NCBI GenBank assembly: GCA_900469475.1
Contig: UBXG01000016.1
Span: 133,407-197,406, forward strand
Length of the DNA: 64,000 nucleotides
DNA from: Hyphomicrobiales bacterium
Lineage (GTDB): Bacteria; Pseudomonadota; Alphaproteobacteria; Rhizobiales; Rhizobiaceae
Direction of reading: 5' to 3'
The position numbers were made by a program, and so were the translations under genes. Below the pieces are notes generated by a model. That model was not told the origin of the DNA, made no database searches, and was given only the letters and a program-made list of their open reading frames with translations. This document shows, piece by piece, positions 42,182 through 50,637 of the stretch (its first letter is position 1; every line of letters begins with the position of its first letter).

Positions 42182-42196
42182 TATAGTCTATAAAAA
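42182..42196. promoter_or_regulatory. Shared sulfur-operon motif, copy 2
   Basis: TATAGTCTATAAAAA lies 102 bases upstream of the tauA start and is identical to the 15 bases at 39267-39281. The core is a dyad. Its place in the 299-base gap before a sulfonate operon supports a regulatory role in sulfur limitation; nothing else was recognised in the 41999-42297 gap. Confidence 0.6.
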
Positions 42197-42297
42197 TAGT
42201 TTGCTATTTCTATCGATCCAGTCCCCGATTTCGCTAGGTTTTGCGCATTGCATTCACGGAACCGCCGGCAGATCTGATCCGGCCAAGGGGACTAGTT

Positions 42298-43311
42298 ATG
42301 AAGTTCAACACACTGATCACTGCGGCCGTGATGGGTTTCGCCAGCATTTCGATGGCGGTCGGCGCGGCCGCTGCCGACAAGAAGGTCGTCGTCGCCTATC
42401 AGACCGATGCCCTGCCCTCCTCTGTCGCGATCGCCAACGGCGAGTTCGCCAAAGAGACCGGCTATAAGATCGACTTCCGCAAGTTCAACTCCGGAGCGGA
42501 GATCTTTGCCGCCATCGCATCCGGCGACGTCCAGATCGGCTATGTCGGCTCAAGCCCGTTTGCCGCTGCCGCCTCGCGCGGGCTGGAGGTGAAGGCATTC
42601 TACCTCTCGTCCATCTCCGGCGTCGATGAAGCGCTCGTGGTGCGCAATGGCTCCGGCATCAACACACTTGCCGATCTGAAGGGGAAGAAGCTCGCGGCAG
42701 CCCCCGTTTCCACCGACCACTATCAGCTGCTCGCTCTCATCAAGTCCCTTGGTCTGAGCGAAAAGGACGTACAGGTCTTCGCCGTTCCGCAGCCGGAAAT
42801 CGTCGCAAGCTACAATCGCGGCGATATCGACGGCGGTTTCGTCTGGGACCCGGCACTCACCGAGCTGAAGAAGAACGGCAAGGTGCTGGTGACATCCAAG
42901 GACGTGGCCGACAAGGGTGCCCCGACGTTTTCCGCCTGGGTCGCAACCTCGAAATTTGCCGCGGACAATCCAAAATTCCTGAAGGCCTATGCCTCGGTGA
43001 TCAACAAATACTACGCCTCGTTTGCAGCCGATAAGGCCGCCTGGGGGCCGGACAGCGACAATGCCAAGGCGCTCGCCAAGCTTCTGGGCGGCACGGCAGA
43101 CCAGCAGGCAGCCGCGCTCAAGAACCTCACACTGTTGACGCCCGACGTGCAGGCATCGGCCGCCTGGCTCGGTGGCGGCGATCAGTCCGGTGCGGCCAAG
43201 ATCCTCAAGGACACGGCAGCCTTCCTGAAGAGCCAAGGAAAAGTCTCCGAAGTCCTGCCGAACTACGGCGCGTTCGTCACCGCCGACGCGCTTGTCAGCG
43301 CAAGCAACTGA
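42298..43311 (+). CDS. tauA: Taurine/sulfonate ABC transporter substrate-binding protein
   Basis: This 337-residue periplasmic protein starts with a Sec signal (MKFNTLITAAVMGFASISMA, cleavage near GAAAA-D). VVVAYQTDALPSSVAIANGE and FVWDPALTELKKNGKVLVTS are typical of TauA. AAGGGGA lies 7 bases before ATG 42298; upstream in-frame codons are discarded because they precede the signal. It is the first gene of tauABC. Taurine is the likeliest ligand but other sulfonates are possible. Confidence 0.92.
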   Translation: MKFNTLITAAVMGFASISMAVGAAAADKKVVVAYQTDALPSSVAIANGEFAKETGYKIDFRKFNSGAEIFAAIASGDVQIGYVGSSPFAAAASRGLEVKAFYLSSISGVDEALVVRNGSGINTLADLKGKKLAAAPVSTDHYQLLALIKSLGLSEKDVQVFAVPQPEIVASYNRGDIDGGFVWDPALTELKKNGKVLVTSKDVADKGAPTFSAWVATSKFAADNPKFLKAYASVINKYYASFAADKAAWGPDSDNAKALAKLLGGTADQQAAALKNLTLLTPDVQASAAWLGGGDQSGAAKILKDTAAFLKSQGKVSEVLPNYGAFVTADALVSASN

Positions 43312-43324
43312 TCCTCCCTAGCGT

Positions 43325-43343
43325 CGGCGCGCTTGTCGCGCCG
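43325..43343 (+). other. Stem-loop between tauA and tauB
   Basis: CGGCGCG (43325-43331) pairs with CGCGCCG (43337-43343) around a 5-base loop, 14 bases after the tauA stop. There is no T-run. It matches the placement of the stem-loops after two other binding-protein genes in this window (2137, 17976). Confidence 0.55.
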
Positions 43344-43366
43344 GCGTCGCAATATCGAGAGAGTCC

Positions 43367-44155
43367 ATGCTTCAAGTCGACCATGCTAGCGTCTTCTTTG
43401 CAGCGCGTGACGGCAGAACCGTTCACGCGCTCGATCGTGTTTCCTTCACCATTCCGGAGCGCGGTATCGTCGTAGCGCTCGGCGCGTCCGGCTGCGGCAA
43501 ATCCACCCTGCTCAATGCGATCGCCGGCTTCCTGCCATTGTCCGAGGGGAAGATCACGCTCGACGGCAGGCCTGTTTCAGGACCAGGTGCCGATCGAGGC
43601 GTCGTCTTCCAGAAGGATTCGCTGCTGCCATGGAAGTCCGTCATCGACAACGTGGCTCTCGGCCTCCAATTTGCCGGATTGGGCAAGCGGGAACGCCGTG
43701 ATCGCGCTTCCGAGCTTTTGCGGCTGGTGGGCCTCACCGACTTTGCCAGCGCTCTGCCCTATGAATTATCGGGCGGCATGCGCCAGCGCGTCGGCATCGC
43801 CCGGGCACTTGCCACTGATCCCGACATATTGCTGATGGACGAGCCCTTCGGTGCACTCGACAGCTTGACGCGCGAGCAGATGCAGGAACTGCTGGTCTCC
43901 GTCTGGGCCAGAACCGACAAACGCATTTTCTTCATTACCCACTCGATAGAGGAGGCGCTTTTCCTCGGAACGGAGGTTCTGGTCATGTCTCCGAGACCGG
44001 GGCGTGTCGTTGCGCGTTTCGAACTCGATTTCGTACTTCGCTTTGCCGCCAGCGGCGATACGAGAGCGATCCTATCATCTCCCGAATTCGGCAATCTTCG
44101 GGACGAGATTCGCGCGATCCTTCACAGCGCCGATCACGTCAGGAGTGCGGCATGA
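43367..44155 (+). CDS. tauB: Taurine/sulfonate ABC transporter ATP-binding protein
   Basis: This 262-residue ATPase has Walker A GASGCGKST, the Q-loop VVFQKDSLLPWKSV, signature LSGGMRQRVGIARAL and Walker B ILLMDEPFGALDSLTREQMQ, the TauB/SsuB pattern. Its 3' end overlaps tauC by ATGA. It energises uptake through TauC in the inner membrane. Confidence 0.94.
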   Translation: MLQVDHASVFFAARDGRTVHALDRVSFTIPERGIVVALGASGCGKSTLLNAIAGFLPLSEGKITLDGRPVSGPGADRGVVFQKDSLLPWKSVIDNVALGLQFAGLGKRERRDRASELLRLVGLTDFASALPYELSGGMRQRVGIARALATDPDILLMDEPFGALDSLTREQMQELLVSVWARTDKRIFFITHSIEEALFLGTEVLVMSPRPGRVVARFELDFVLRFAASGDTRAILSSPEFGNLRDEIRAILHSADHVRSAA

Positions 44156-45006
44156 GCGATGTTATCGAGACGCGTCCAATCGCCGGACCTGAAAAGGAAA
44201 CGCGCCCGAAGCTGGTTCGCATTCCCGGCTTCGGCGTTGGTGAAAAACCCACCATCGCCATCAGCATCGCCACTGCGGTCGCCTGCCTGGCGCTGTGGTG
44301 GCTCGTCGCCAAGCTCGGGCTGGTGTCGCATCTCTTCCTGCCTCGACCTGACGAGGTGCTGACGCAGATCGGCGTCGTCTACCGCGATGGCTATGCCGGC
44401 GCCTCGCTTTCCGAACACATATTGGCGAGCTTGTTTCGTATCGTCGTTGCTGCGGCCATCGCGATCGGGATAGGCATTCCCGTTGGTTTACTGATGGGTC
44501 TCAACCGCTGGGCAAAGGGAATTCTGGATACGCCAATCGAATTCTATTGGCCGCTGCCTCCCCTTTCCTACCTGCCGCTGATGATCATATGGCTTGGGAT
44601 CGGAGAGACCTCGAAGATCACCCTTCTCGTGCTCGCCATGTTCGCGCCGATCTGCCTATCCGCTCAGGCCGGCGTCCGTTCGCTGCCGCTGGAGCGGGTC
44701 AATGCCGCGCGTTCGCTGGGGGCAAACCGGCTGCAGCTTTTCCTGAATGTCGTCCTGCCTTCGGCCCTGCCGGAAATCCTGACCGGCATACGGATCGCCT
44801 TCGGCATCGGCTGGGGAACGCTGGTGGCTGCGGAACTCATCGCTTCGACACGCGGCATCGGCTTCATGATCATGTCGGCATCGCAGTTCCTTGCCACGGA
44901 TGTCGTCTTCGTCGGCATCGGCATCATTGCGGTCTGCGCCTTCGCATTTTCCGCCGCCATTCGGATCCTCGAGGCGGTCCTCGTTCCGTGGAAGGGCAAG
45001 CTTTAG
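44152..45006 (+). CDS. tauC: Taurine/sulfonate ABC transporter permease
   Basis: This 284-residue permease has the TauC/SsuC layout: about six membrane helices, PIEFYWPLPPLSYLPLMIIW and the EAA-type loop AARSLGANRLQLFLNVVLPS. It begins by ATGA overlap with tauB. The cytoplasmic N-terminus of about 35 residues is charged. The next gene, a SsuD-like monooxygenase, starts 84 bases later. Confidence 0.94.
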   Translation: MSDVIETRPIAGPEKETRPKLVRIPGFGVGEKPTIAISIATAVACLALWWLVAKLGLVSHLFLPRPDEVLTQIGVVYRDGYAGASLSEHILASLFRIVVAAAIAIGIGIPVGLLMGLNRWAKGILDTPIEFYWPLPPLSYLPLMIIWLGIGETSKITLLVLAMFAPICLSAQAGVRSLPLERVNAARSLGANRLQLFLNVVLPSALPEILTGIRIAFGIGWGTLVAAELIASTRGIGFMIMSASQFLATDVVFVGIGIIAVCAFAFSAAIRILEAVLVPWKGKL

Positions 45007-45090
45007 TCGCAACGGCCGGAAGCCGAGATCGCTTAGGGCTTTCCTCACCATCAAGTCCCTCGTAGGGTTCAGAAGACTGACAGGCACAGC

Positions 45091-46161
45091 ATGAGCAGCA
45101 ATTGCGAATTTCTTTGGTACATCCCCAATGACGTCAAACCAGGCCATCGCGGCGATTCCGCCGTCGAGAATCATAACAGCCTGGAGACCCTGACCAGCCA
45201 TGCCAAAACCCTGGAAGATCACGGCTGGAAGGGCGCATTGATCGGTACCGGCTGGGGCCGCCCCGACACCTTCACCGTCGCGGCCGCACTTACCGCACGC
45301 ACCACGACCTTCGAACCGCTCATCGCAATCCGCCCCGGCTACTGGCGGCCGGCGCACTTCGCCTCCGCCGCCGCCACGTTGGATCAGCTGAGCGGCGGCC
45401 GGGTGCGCGTCAACATCGTTTCCGGCAAGGACAATCTTGCCGCCTATGGCGACAGCGAGGGCGACCAAGGCCACCGCTATGGCCGCACCAAGGAATTCAT
45501 GCGGCTCACCCGCAGGCTCTGGACCGAAGAGAACGTCACCTATGAAGGAGAACATTTTCGCGTCAGCGAATCCACGGCTGCGCCCCGCATCGAGCCTCGC
45601 GGTAAACGCCTGCATCCCAAACTCTATTTCGGCGGCGCTTCGGATGCGGCAGAGCGTGTCTCAGCAACGGAGGCCGATGTGCAGCTTTTCTGGGGCGAGC
45701 CGCTCGCCGACATCGCTGAGCGGATCAGCCGGCTCAGGACACTCAGCCGAGATCTTGATCGCGATCTGCCGCCGCTGGAATTCGGGCTGCGCATAACGAC
45801 GCTGGTGCGCGACACGACGGAGCAGGCCTGGATCGATGCCGAGGCGAAAGTCGCCGAGATGGCTGAGAATAAGGGCGTCGGCTGGAACGATCACCGGCAA
45901 TCGATCGCGGTGGGCCAGAAACGGCTATTCGATCTCGCCGCGCGTGGCGACGTGCTTGATGACAATCTCTATACCGCGCCCGGCAAGTTCGGCGGTGGCG
46001 GCGCCGGCACCACATGGCTGGTCGGCTCGGCAGAGGATGTCGCCCGCTCCCTGCGCAAATACCGCGATCTCGGCATCACGCACTTCGTCCTCTCGGACAC
46101 GCCCTATCTGCCGGAGATCAAACGGCAGGGCGAGCAGCTGCTGCCGCTTTTACGCGGCTGA
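45091..46161 (+). CDS. Alkanesulfonate monooxygenase-like LLM flavin enzyme (SsuD-like)
   Basis: This 356-residue enzyme is of the SsuD type: FLWYIPNDVKPGHRGD at the start, LEDHGWKGALIGTGWGRPDT, FEPLIAIRPGYWRPAHFAS, QLSGGRVRVNIVSGKDN and a late GTTWLVGSAEDVARSLRKY. SsuD enzymes split sulfonates into aldehyde and sulfite with FMNH2. Following tauABC directly, it should desulfonate the imported compound. No tauD dioxygenase is seen in the window, so this enzyme may replace it. The flavin reductase partner is not encoded nearby. Confidence 0.92.
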   Translation: MSSNCEFLWYIPNDVKPGHRGDSAVENHNSLETLTSHAKTLEDHGWKGALIGTGWGRPDTFTVAAALTARTTTFEPLIAIRPGYWRPAHFASAAATLDQLSGGRVRVNIVSGKDNLAAYGDSEGDQGHRYGRTKEFMRLTRRLWTEENVTYEGEHFRVSESTAAPRIEPRGKRLHPKLYFGGASDAAERVSATEADVQLFWGEPLADIAERISRLRTLSRDLDRDLPPLEFGLRITTLVRDTTEQAWIDAEAKVAEMAENKGVGWNDHRQSIAVGQKRLFDLAARGDVLDDNLYTAPGKFGGGGAGTTWLVGSAEDVARSLRKYRDLGITHFVLSDTPYLPEIKRQGEQLLPLLRG

Positions 46162-46212
46162 AGTCTCTCAGACGCCATATCAGCTTAGGCAGGACTAATT
46201 CGATTTCACAGG

Positions 46213-46228
46213 CGGCCGAAATCGGCCG
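46213..46228 (+). terminator. Stem-loop after the sulfonate operon
   Basis: CGGCCG (46213-46218) and CGGCCG (46223-46228) pair around AAAT, followed shortly by GGGGTTT. It is 52 bases past the monooxygenase stop and is a modest candidate for the operon terminator. Confidence 0.45.
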
Positions 46229-46313
46229 TCGGGGTTTCATAACGTCGCTGAATTATTTATAGTCGAGGCTAAACATCATTACACGGTTCTTAATCATGGG
46301 GAGATGAGCCGCC

Positions 46314-46763
46314 TTGACGAAATTGCCTGCCGCCGCGGAAAGCCGTCTGTCGTCGACCGAGATCGAGACGCACGCCGAGGCCTTTCAGAAAAGCCGCGAA
46401 GATCGACGCACGGAATTGATGGAAGACTATGTCGAGCTCATCGCCGATCTGATAGAACATGCCGGCGAGGCACGCCAGACCGATATTGCACAGAGGCTGG
46501 GAGTAACGCAGCCGACAGTTGCCAAGATGCTCAAGCGGCTAGCCGAGGAAAACCTCATCACACAGCGCCCCTATCGCGGCGTCTTTCTTACCGAAGAAGG
46601 CCAGCGCCTGGCCGCCGCAACCCGACGACGTCACGAGATCGTGGAAGCGGTCCTCTGCCGTCTCGGCGTCGATCCCGATACGGCAAGAAATGACGCCGAA
46701 GGAATTGAACATCACGTCAGCCAAAGGACACTCGAAGCCTTCGAGCGCTTCTTGAGGACGTGA
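46314..46763 (+). CDS. mntR: Manganese-responsive transcriptional regulator MntR (DtxR family)
   Basis: This 149-residue regulator aligns end to end with Escherichia coli MntR as I recall it: EDYVELIADLIEHAGEARQT, LGVTQPTVAKMLKRLAEENL (winged helix), RPYRGVFLTEEGQRLA and DAEGIEHHVSQRTLEAFERF, which holds the metal-binding Glu/His residues. TTG 46314 is the likely start because no ATG suits and GGGGAG lies about 10 bases upstream. It represses manganese uptake when Mn(II) is plentiful. No mntH or sitABCD gene is next to it, so it acts in trans. Confidence 0.92.
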   Translation: MTKLPAAAESRLSSTEIETHAEAFQKSREDRRTELMEDYVELIADLIEHAGEARQTDIAQRLGVTQPTVAKMLKRLAEENLITQRPYRGVFLTEEGQRLAAATRRRHEIVEAVLCRLGVDPDTARNDAEGIEHHVSQRTLEAFERFLRT

Positions 46764-46980
46764 CTGCTTGCAGCTGACAAAAACCGATTGCAATCAAGCC
46801 AGAGCCTCTTCTGGGCATATTTTCAACAAGAATGAGTTGAAAAGAAATCGATGCGCAGCGTCCGGCTTGACCCGCTACTTGATGTCAATGCAAGCTTTAC
46901 GAATGCTTGCTAACCAGAACTTAGCGAACTGCTGGCCTTTGTATTACGAATACTGATTTTTATTGCCGGCGCAGGGAATC

Positions 46981-48450
46981 ATGATGAACGCCCAGGACTT
47001 CAGCAGCACCATTTTCGATCTTGCCCCCGTCGCCATGTGGCTGGAGGACTTCAGCGGCGTCAAGGAGCAATTCGAATTCTGGCGCGCTGAAGGCGTGACG
47101 GACCTGCGTTCCTATCTCCTTGCCGATTTGCAGCGCGTTGCGACCTGCTCGCAGAAGATCAGGCTTCTTGCCGTCAACGCCAGGACGCTTGAGCTTTTCG
47201 AGGCGCCGTCCTTCGAAACGCTTGTCGGAAATCTCTCGCAGGTGTTCCGGGACGAGATGCTGCAAAGCCATGTAAACGAACTTGTGGCGCTCTGGGAGGG
47301 CAAGACCGAATTTTCCGGCACCGCGGTCAACTACTCGCTCGGCGGCAAAAGGCTCGACATCCAGCTGCGCGGCATCATCCTGCCGGGTCACGAGAGCTCC
47401 TGGAGCCGATTGTTGCTGACCACGGAAGACGTGACCGCTCGTGAGGAGGCAAGACGGCAGGAAGAGCGGCAGCGCCGCTATGCGGAAGGCATGTTCGAAC
47501 ATTCGCCCGTTTCCCTCTGGGTCGAGGATTTCAGCCGCGTAAAAAACCTGCTCGATAAAATCCGCGACCGCGGCATCGTCGACTTTCAGGTCTTTCTCGA
47601 TGTGCATCCGGAATTCGTCCAGCAATGCATGAGCGAAATCAGCGTCCTTGACGTCAATCAGGCAACGCTCGATCTCTTCTGTGCGCCGGATCGCCAGACC
47701 TTGCTCCACCGGATCGGTGAAGTGTTCCGCGGCGATATGGAGAAGCATTTTCGCGGGCAATTGATGGAATTGTGGAACGGACGCCTCTTCCATCAGCGCG
47801 AGGTGCTGAACTACGCTCTCGATGGATCGGAGCGCCATGTCCTCCTGCAATTTTCCGTATTTCCCGGTTACGAGAACGACTGGTCGCTCGTACAGGTGGC
47901 GCTGACGGATATTACCGCCCGCAAGAAAGCGGAAGCCTATCTCGAATATCTCGGCAAGCACGATGTGCTCACCCGGCTTTTCAACCGCGCTTTCTATATG
48001 GAAGAGCTCAACAGGCTGGAGCGCAAATCGCTTCGGCCTGTCTCCGCCATCATCATCGACCTCGATGGCCTCAAGGAAGCCAATGACGAAAGCGGCCACG
48101 ACGCCGGCGACGCGCTGTTGCGCCGCATGGGCGAAGTGCTCAACAGCGTCGTCTCGCTGCCAAATCACGCGGCGCGCATCGGCGGCGACGAATTTGCCGT
48201 TCTCCTGCCGGGCGCCGATGAAATCACTGCCGCCGCAATGGTCGAGACGATCAACGAGCTGCTGAAGATCAACAACCAGTTCTACTCTAGCGCGCCGCTC
48301 AACGTCTCCGTCGGCGTTGCAACGAGCCAACCCGGCGAGACCATGGAAGCCATGATCAAGCGCGCGGATATCGGCATGTACGAGCAGAAGAAGGCTCATT
48401 ACGCCGCGGCGGCTACCACACGCGCCCGTCGCGCAAAGAATGGCGCCTAA
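46981..48450 (+). CDS. Diguanylate cyclase with two PAS-like sensor domains
   Basis: This 489-residue protein has two similar N-terminal PAS-type modules (residues about 8-155 and 165-310); each begins with a matching phrase (APVAMWLEDFSGVK and SPVSLWVEDFSRVK), so they arose by duplication. A C-terminal GGDEF domain follows (LGKHDVLTRLFNRAFYMEEL through RIGGDEFAVLLPG). The active GGDEF motif is intact, so it should make cyclic di-GMP. The inhibitory I-site RxxD is replaced by SLPN at the expected position. No membrane segment is seen. ATG 46981 or 46984 are the candidate starts. Confidence 0.92.
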   Translation: MMNAQDFSSTIFDLAPVAMWLEDFSGVKEQFEFWRAEGVTDLRSYLLADLQRVATCSQKIRLLAVNARTLELFEAPSFETLVGNLSQVFRDEMLQSHVNELVALWEGKTEFSGTAVNYSLGGKRLDIQLRGIILPGHESSWSRLLLTTEDVTAREEARRQEERQRRYAEGMFEHSPVSLWVEDFSRVKNLLDKIRDRGIVDFQVFLDVHPEFVQQCMSEISVLDVNQATLDLFCAPDRQTLLHRIGEVFRGDMEKHFRGQLMELWNGRLFHQREVLNYALDGSERHVLLQFSVFPGYENDWSLVQVALTDITARKKAEAYLEYLGKHDVLTRLFNRAFYMEELNRLERKSLRPVSAIIIDLDGLKEANDESGHDAGDALLRRMGEVLNSVVSLPNHAARIGGDEFAVLLPGADEITAAAMVETINELLKINNQFYSSAPLNVSVGVATSQPGETMEAMIKRADIGMYEQKKAHYAAAATTRARRAKNGA

Positions 48451-48570
48451 GGCCCTGCGCTCAGCTAGAGCCCTATAATGCATTGAAACAATTCGTTTTC
48501 ACAGGCCCGATCACCGGGAACAAAGATCGCGACTTCTCATTTGGCTCGCGGGGAAAGATGGAGTTTTGAC

Positions 48571-49410
48571 ATGGACGATCAAGCCGCCAACATCGTCGTC
48601 GCAACCCGGACCGCGCTCGACCAGGCCTCAGCACTCGCGGTCCAATACGGTTTCTCGCTTCTTGGCGCGATCATTCTTCTGATCGGTGGCTGGCTTCTTG
48701 CGGGTGTTATCAGCCGCTCGGCCTATCGCGTCATCTCACGCATTCGCGGCATAGACGAAACGCTGGCGAGCTTCTTTCAGAATGTGCTGCACTATAGCTT
48801 GCTCATCCTTGTCTTCATCACCGTACTTGGCCAGTTCGGCGTGCAGACCGCCTCCATCATCGCCGCTCTCGGCGCCGCGGGTCTCGCGATCGGCCTCGCG
48901 CTGCAGGGCACGCTTCAAAACATCGCCGCCGGCATCATGCTGCTGATCCTGCGGCCGTTCCGGGTTGGCGAATATATCGAGACGACGAACGTCAAAGGCT
49001 ATATCAAGGAGATCGGGCTCTTCGCGACGGAGATGAGGACGGCCGACGGTCTCTATCTCATGGCGCCAAACTCGACGCTCTGGAACACGCCCATCCTCAA
49101 CCACAGCCGCGAGCCGGACCGCCGCCAGCAATTGTCCGTTGCAATGGGTGAGAAAATCGACATCGATCTTGCCCGCGAGACAATCCTCGACATCCTGAAA
49201 GCGGATCAGCGCATCAAGGCCGCGCCTGCACCGAAGGTCTATCTCGATGATCTGTCGGCGGATCAGGCCGTGCTCGACGTAGAATATTGGACAGTCACAT
49301 CGTCCTGGTCGGATGTCCGGCATGACGTGGTGTCCAAGCTGAAGGCTCGCCTTGCCGAGCCGGACATCACAATCAAAACGGCCGCAGGCGTGGGTGGATC
49401 CGACGAATGA
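48571..49410 (+). CDS. Small-conductance mechanosensitive channel, MscS family
   Basis: This 279-residue protein has three N-terminal membrane helices; the third is the Gly/Ala-rich pore helix (SIIAALGAAGLAIGLALQGT), followed by the LQNIAAGIMLLILRPFRVGE signature and a soluble cytoplasmic vestibule. It opens under membrane tension to release solutes on osmotic downshock. ATG 48571 has GGAG 8 bases upstream. Its length matches E. coli MscS (286). Confidence 0.94.
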   Translation: MDDQAANIVVATRTALDQASALAVQYGFSLLGAIILLIGGWLLAGVISRSAYRVISRIRGIDETLASFFQNVLHYSLLILVFITVLGQFGVQTASIIAALGAAGLAIGLALQGTLQNIAAGIMLLILRPFRVGEYIETTNVKGYIKEIGLFATEMRTADGLYLMAPNSTLWNTPILNHSREPDRRQQLSVAMGEKIDIDLARETILDILKADQRIKAAPAPKVYLDDLSADQAVLDVEYWTVTSSWSDVRHDVVSKLKARLAEPDITIKTAAGVGGSDE

Positions 49411-49424
49411 TCTCCACGAAAGCC

Positions 49425-49464
49425 AAGCCTGCCGCCGGCAGGGAGCTGAGCAAGCGGCAGGCTT
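49425..49464 (+). terminator. Stem-loop after the mscS-type gene
   Basis: AAGCCTGCCGC (49425-49435) is the exact reverse complement of GCGGCAGGCTT (49454-49464), an 11-bp stem with an 18-base loop, 15 bases after the stop. A second, inner hairpin (CCTGCC/GGCAGG) competes with it. It is a likely terminator despite only a short T-run. Confidence 0.5.
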
Positions 49465-49560
49465 TGCGAGGCACGACACCTCAAGCAAGATCGATTTCTT
49501 GCGAGGTCTAAACTTCTGCTAGCCGCATTTGTTCCGCATCACCCGAACTCTGCGGTTACC

Positions 49561-50223
49561 CTACCATTTGATGCGGTAGTCCAGACGGACATTGCCAGCT
49601 GGCGTCAAAGTCTGCGGATCAGCAAAAGACGCTGAGAAATTCAGGTTCGGTGCCAAGGGTTGCCGAAATGAGACCGTGCTGGAAAAGGCACTGCCGACGT
49701 CCTTCAGGTTGCCGATCGCGGAGATCGAAGTTCCTGTCCAGGGAACGGCAACGGTAACGGCCTGCGTCGCGACAATGGAGTTTGCCGCGCTCCGCATGCC
49801 CGCGTAGTTGACGTTCAGCGACCTCGAAGTGCTCATGTCCAGGTTTTCCGATACCGTCCAGCTCCGCGAGCGTTCGAGGCAAAGCGTTCCCGTGCTGTTG
49901 AGCGCATCGACCCTCAATGACACCTCGCGGCGCCATACGGTGGAAAAGCGCTTGTGATCGTCGATTGCCGTGCCCCAGAGGGTCGCCAAGCTGCTGCTTC
50001 GCAAGATCGCGCCGGTGGCCGCGCTACCAAGTCCGAGATCCATGCCGGCGCTGACATCCCAGGCCATCGGCAGCCGGAAACCGAGAGTGGTCTTGTATGT
50101 TCTGGGAGCGACCTTGACCGGCGACCAGATCATCAGATCGCTGGCTTTGGTGACCTGCGGCAAGCTGACACTCGCAAGAAGACCAAGAACGCCGCGGAGG
50201 ACGCGTTTTGACTTGAAGCCCAT
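49561..50223 (-). CDS. Hypothetical exported, beta-rich protein
   Basis: I do not recognise this 220-residue protein by family. It has a Sec-like signal (KRVLRGVLGLLASVSLPQV, cleavage near TKAS) and a mature part of alternating polar and hydrophobic residues in short strands, ending in LDYRIKW. A terminal aromatic residue after such strands is typical of outer-membrane beta-barrel proteins. It is therefore probably an outer-membrane or secreted protein. It stands alone. Confidence 0.7.
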   Translation of the reverse strand: MGFKSKRVLRGVLGLLASVSLPQVTKASDLMIWSPVKVAPRTYKTTLGFRLPMAWDVSAGMDLGLGSAATGAILRSSSLATLWGTAIDDHKRFSTVWRREVSLRVDALNSTGTLCLERSRSWTVSENLDMSTSRSLNVNYAGMRSAANSIVATQAVTVAVPWTGTSISAIGNLKDVGSAFSSTVSFRQPLAPNLNFSASFADPQTLTPAGNVRLDYRIKW

Positions 50224-50637
50224 GTTAAAGCCCGCATTCTCTATGCCCCGACCTGACGATATTCAGGCGTACCAAGGCAACAGCCAGATGCGGAACAACC
50301 GCATTCCGGCTTCAGATTGATTTTTTCGGTTAAGCGCCGGCAAAATTGCGGCACATCGGAGCCAAGGATGACGGCATCCGGTTGAAGGGAACAACGCTGC
50401 TTCCAATCAAGCAGCACCCTTCGCTTAAAAGAATCCCATCCGGGGCCACGCTTGTAAACCCCTTGTTCTCAAGTTTTTTGCTGCGTTGCACACATGTCGC
50501 ACCTGCGACACCATCCCATGAAAGCGACAGTGCCGTGAGTGGCCTGAAAAACCAGCCTTACGAGGACAAATATGTCGCCATCAAAGGGATGATCACATTC
50601 CCGCGAGCCGTGAGGTGCAAAGCATCGCAGCGGTGGC
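50224..50637. other. 414-base intergenic region with a dyad, no gene seen
   Basis: The region holds a small hairpin ATGCGG/CCGCAT near 50290 and the operator-like dyad at 50495-50510. Frames across it (for example 50346-50717) have poor composition. A small RNA is possible but not shown. Confidence 0.45.
50495..50510. promoter_or_regulatory. Operator-like dyad TGTCGCA-CC-TGCGACA
   Basis: The arms TGTCGCA (50495-50501) and TGCGACA (50504-50510) are perfect inverted repeats around two bases. It lies in a gene-free stretch with a T-run just upstream. The dyad looks like a dimer-binding site, but no gene that clearly starts beside it was found. Confidence 0.4.

Noticed and set aside
46960..48483. 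Leftward open frame of 507 codons
   Set aside because: It is antisense to the PAS-GGDEF gene, whose motifs are unmistakable.
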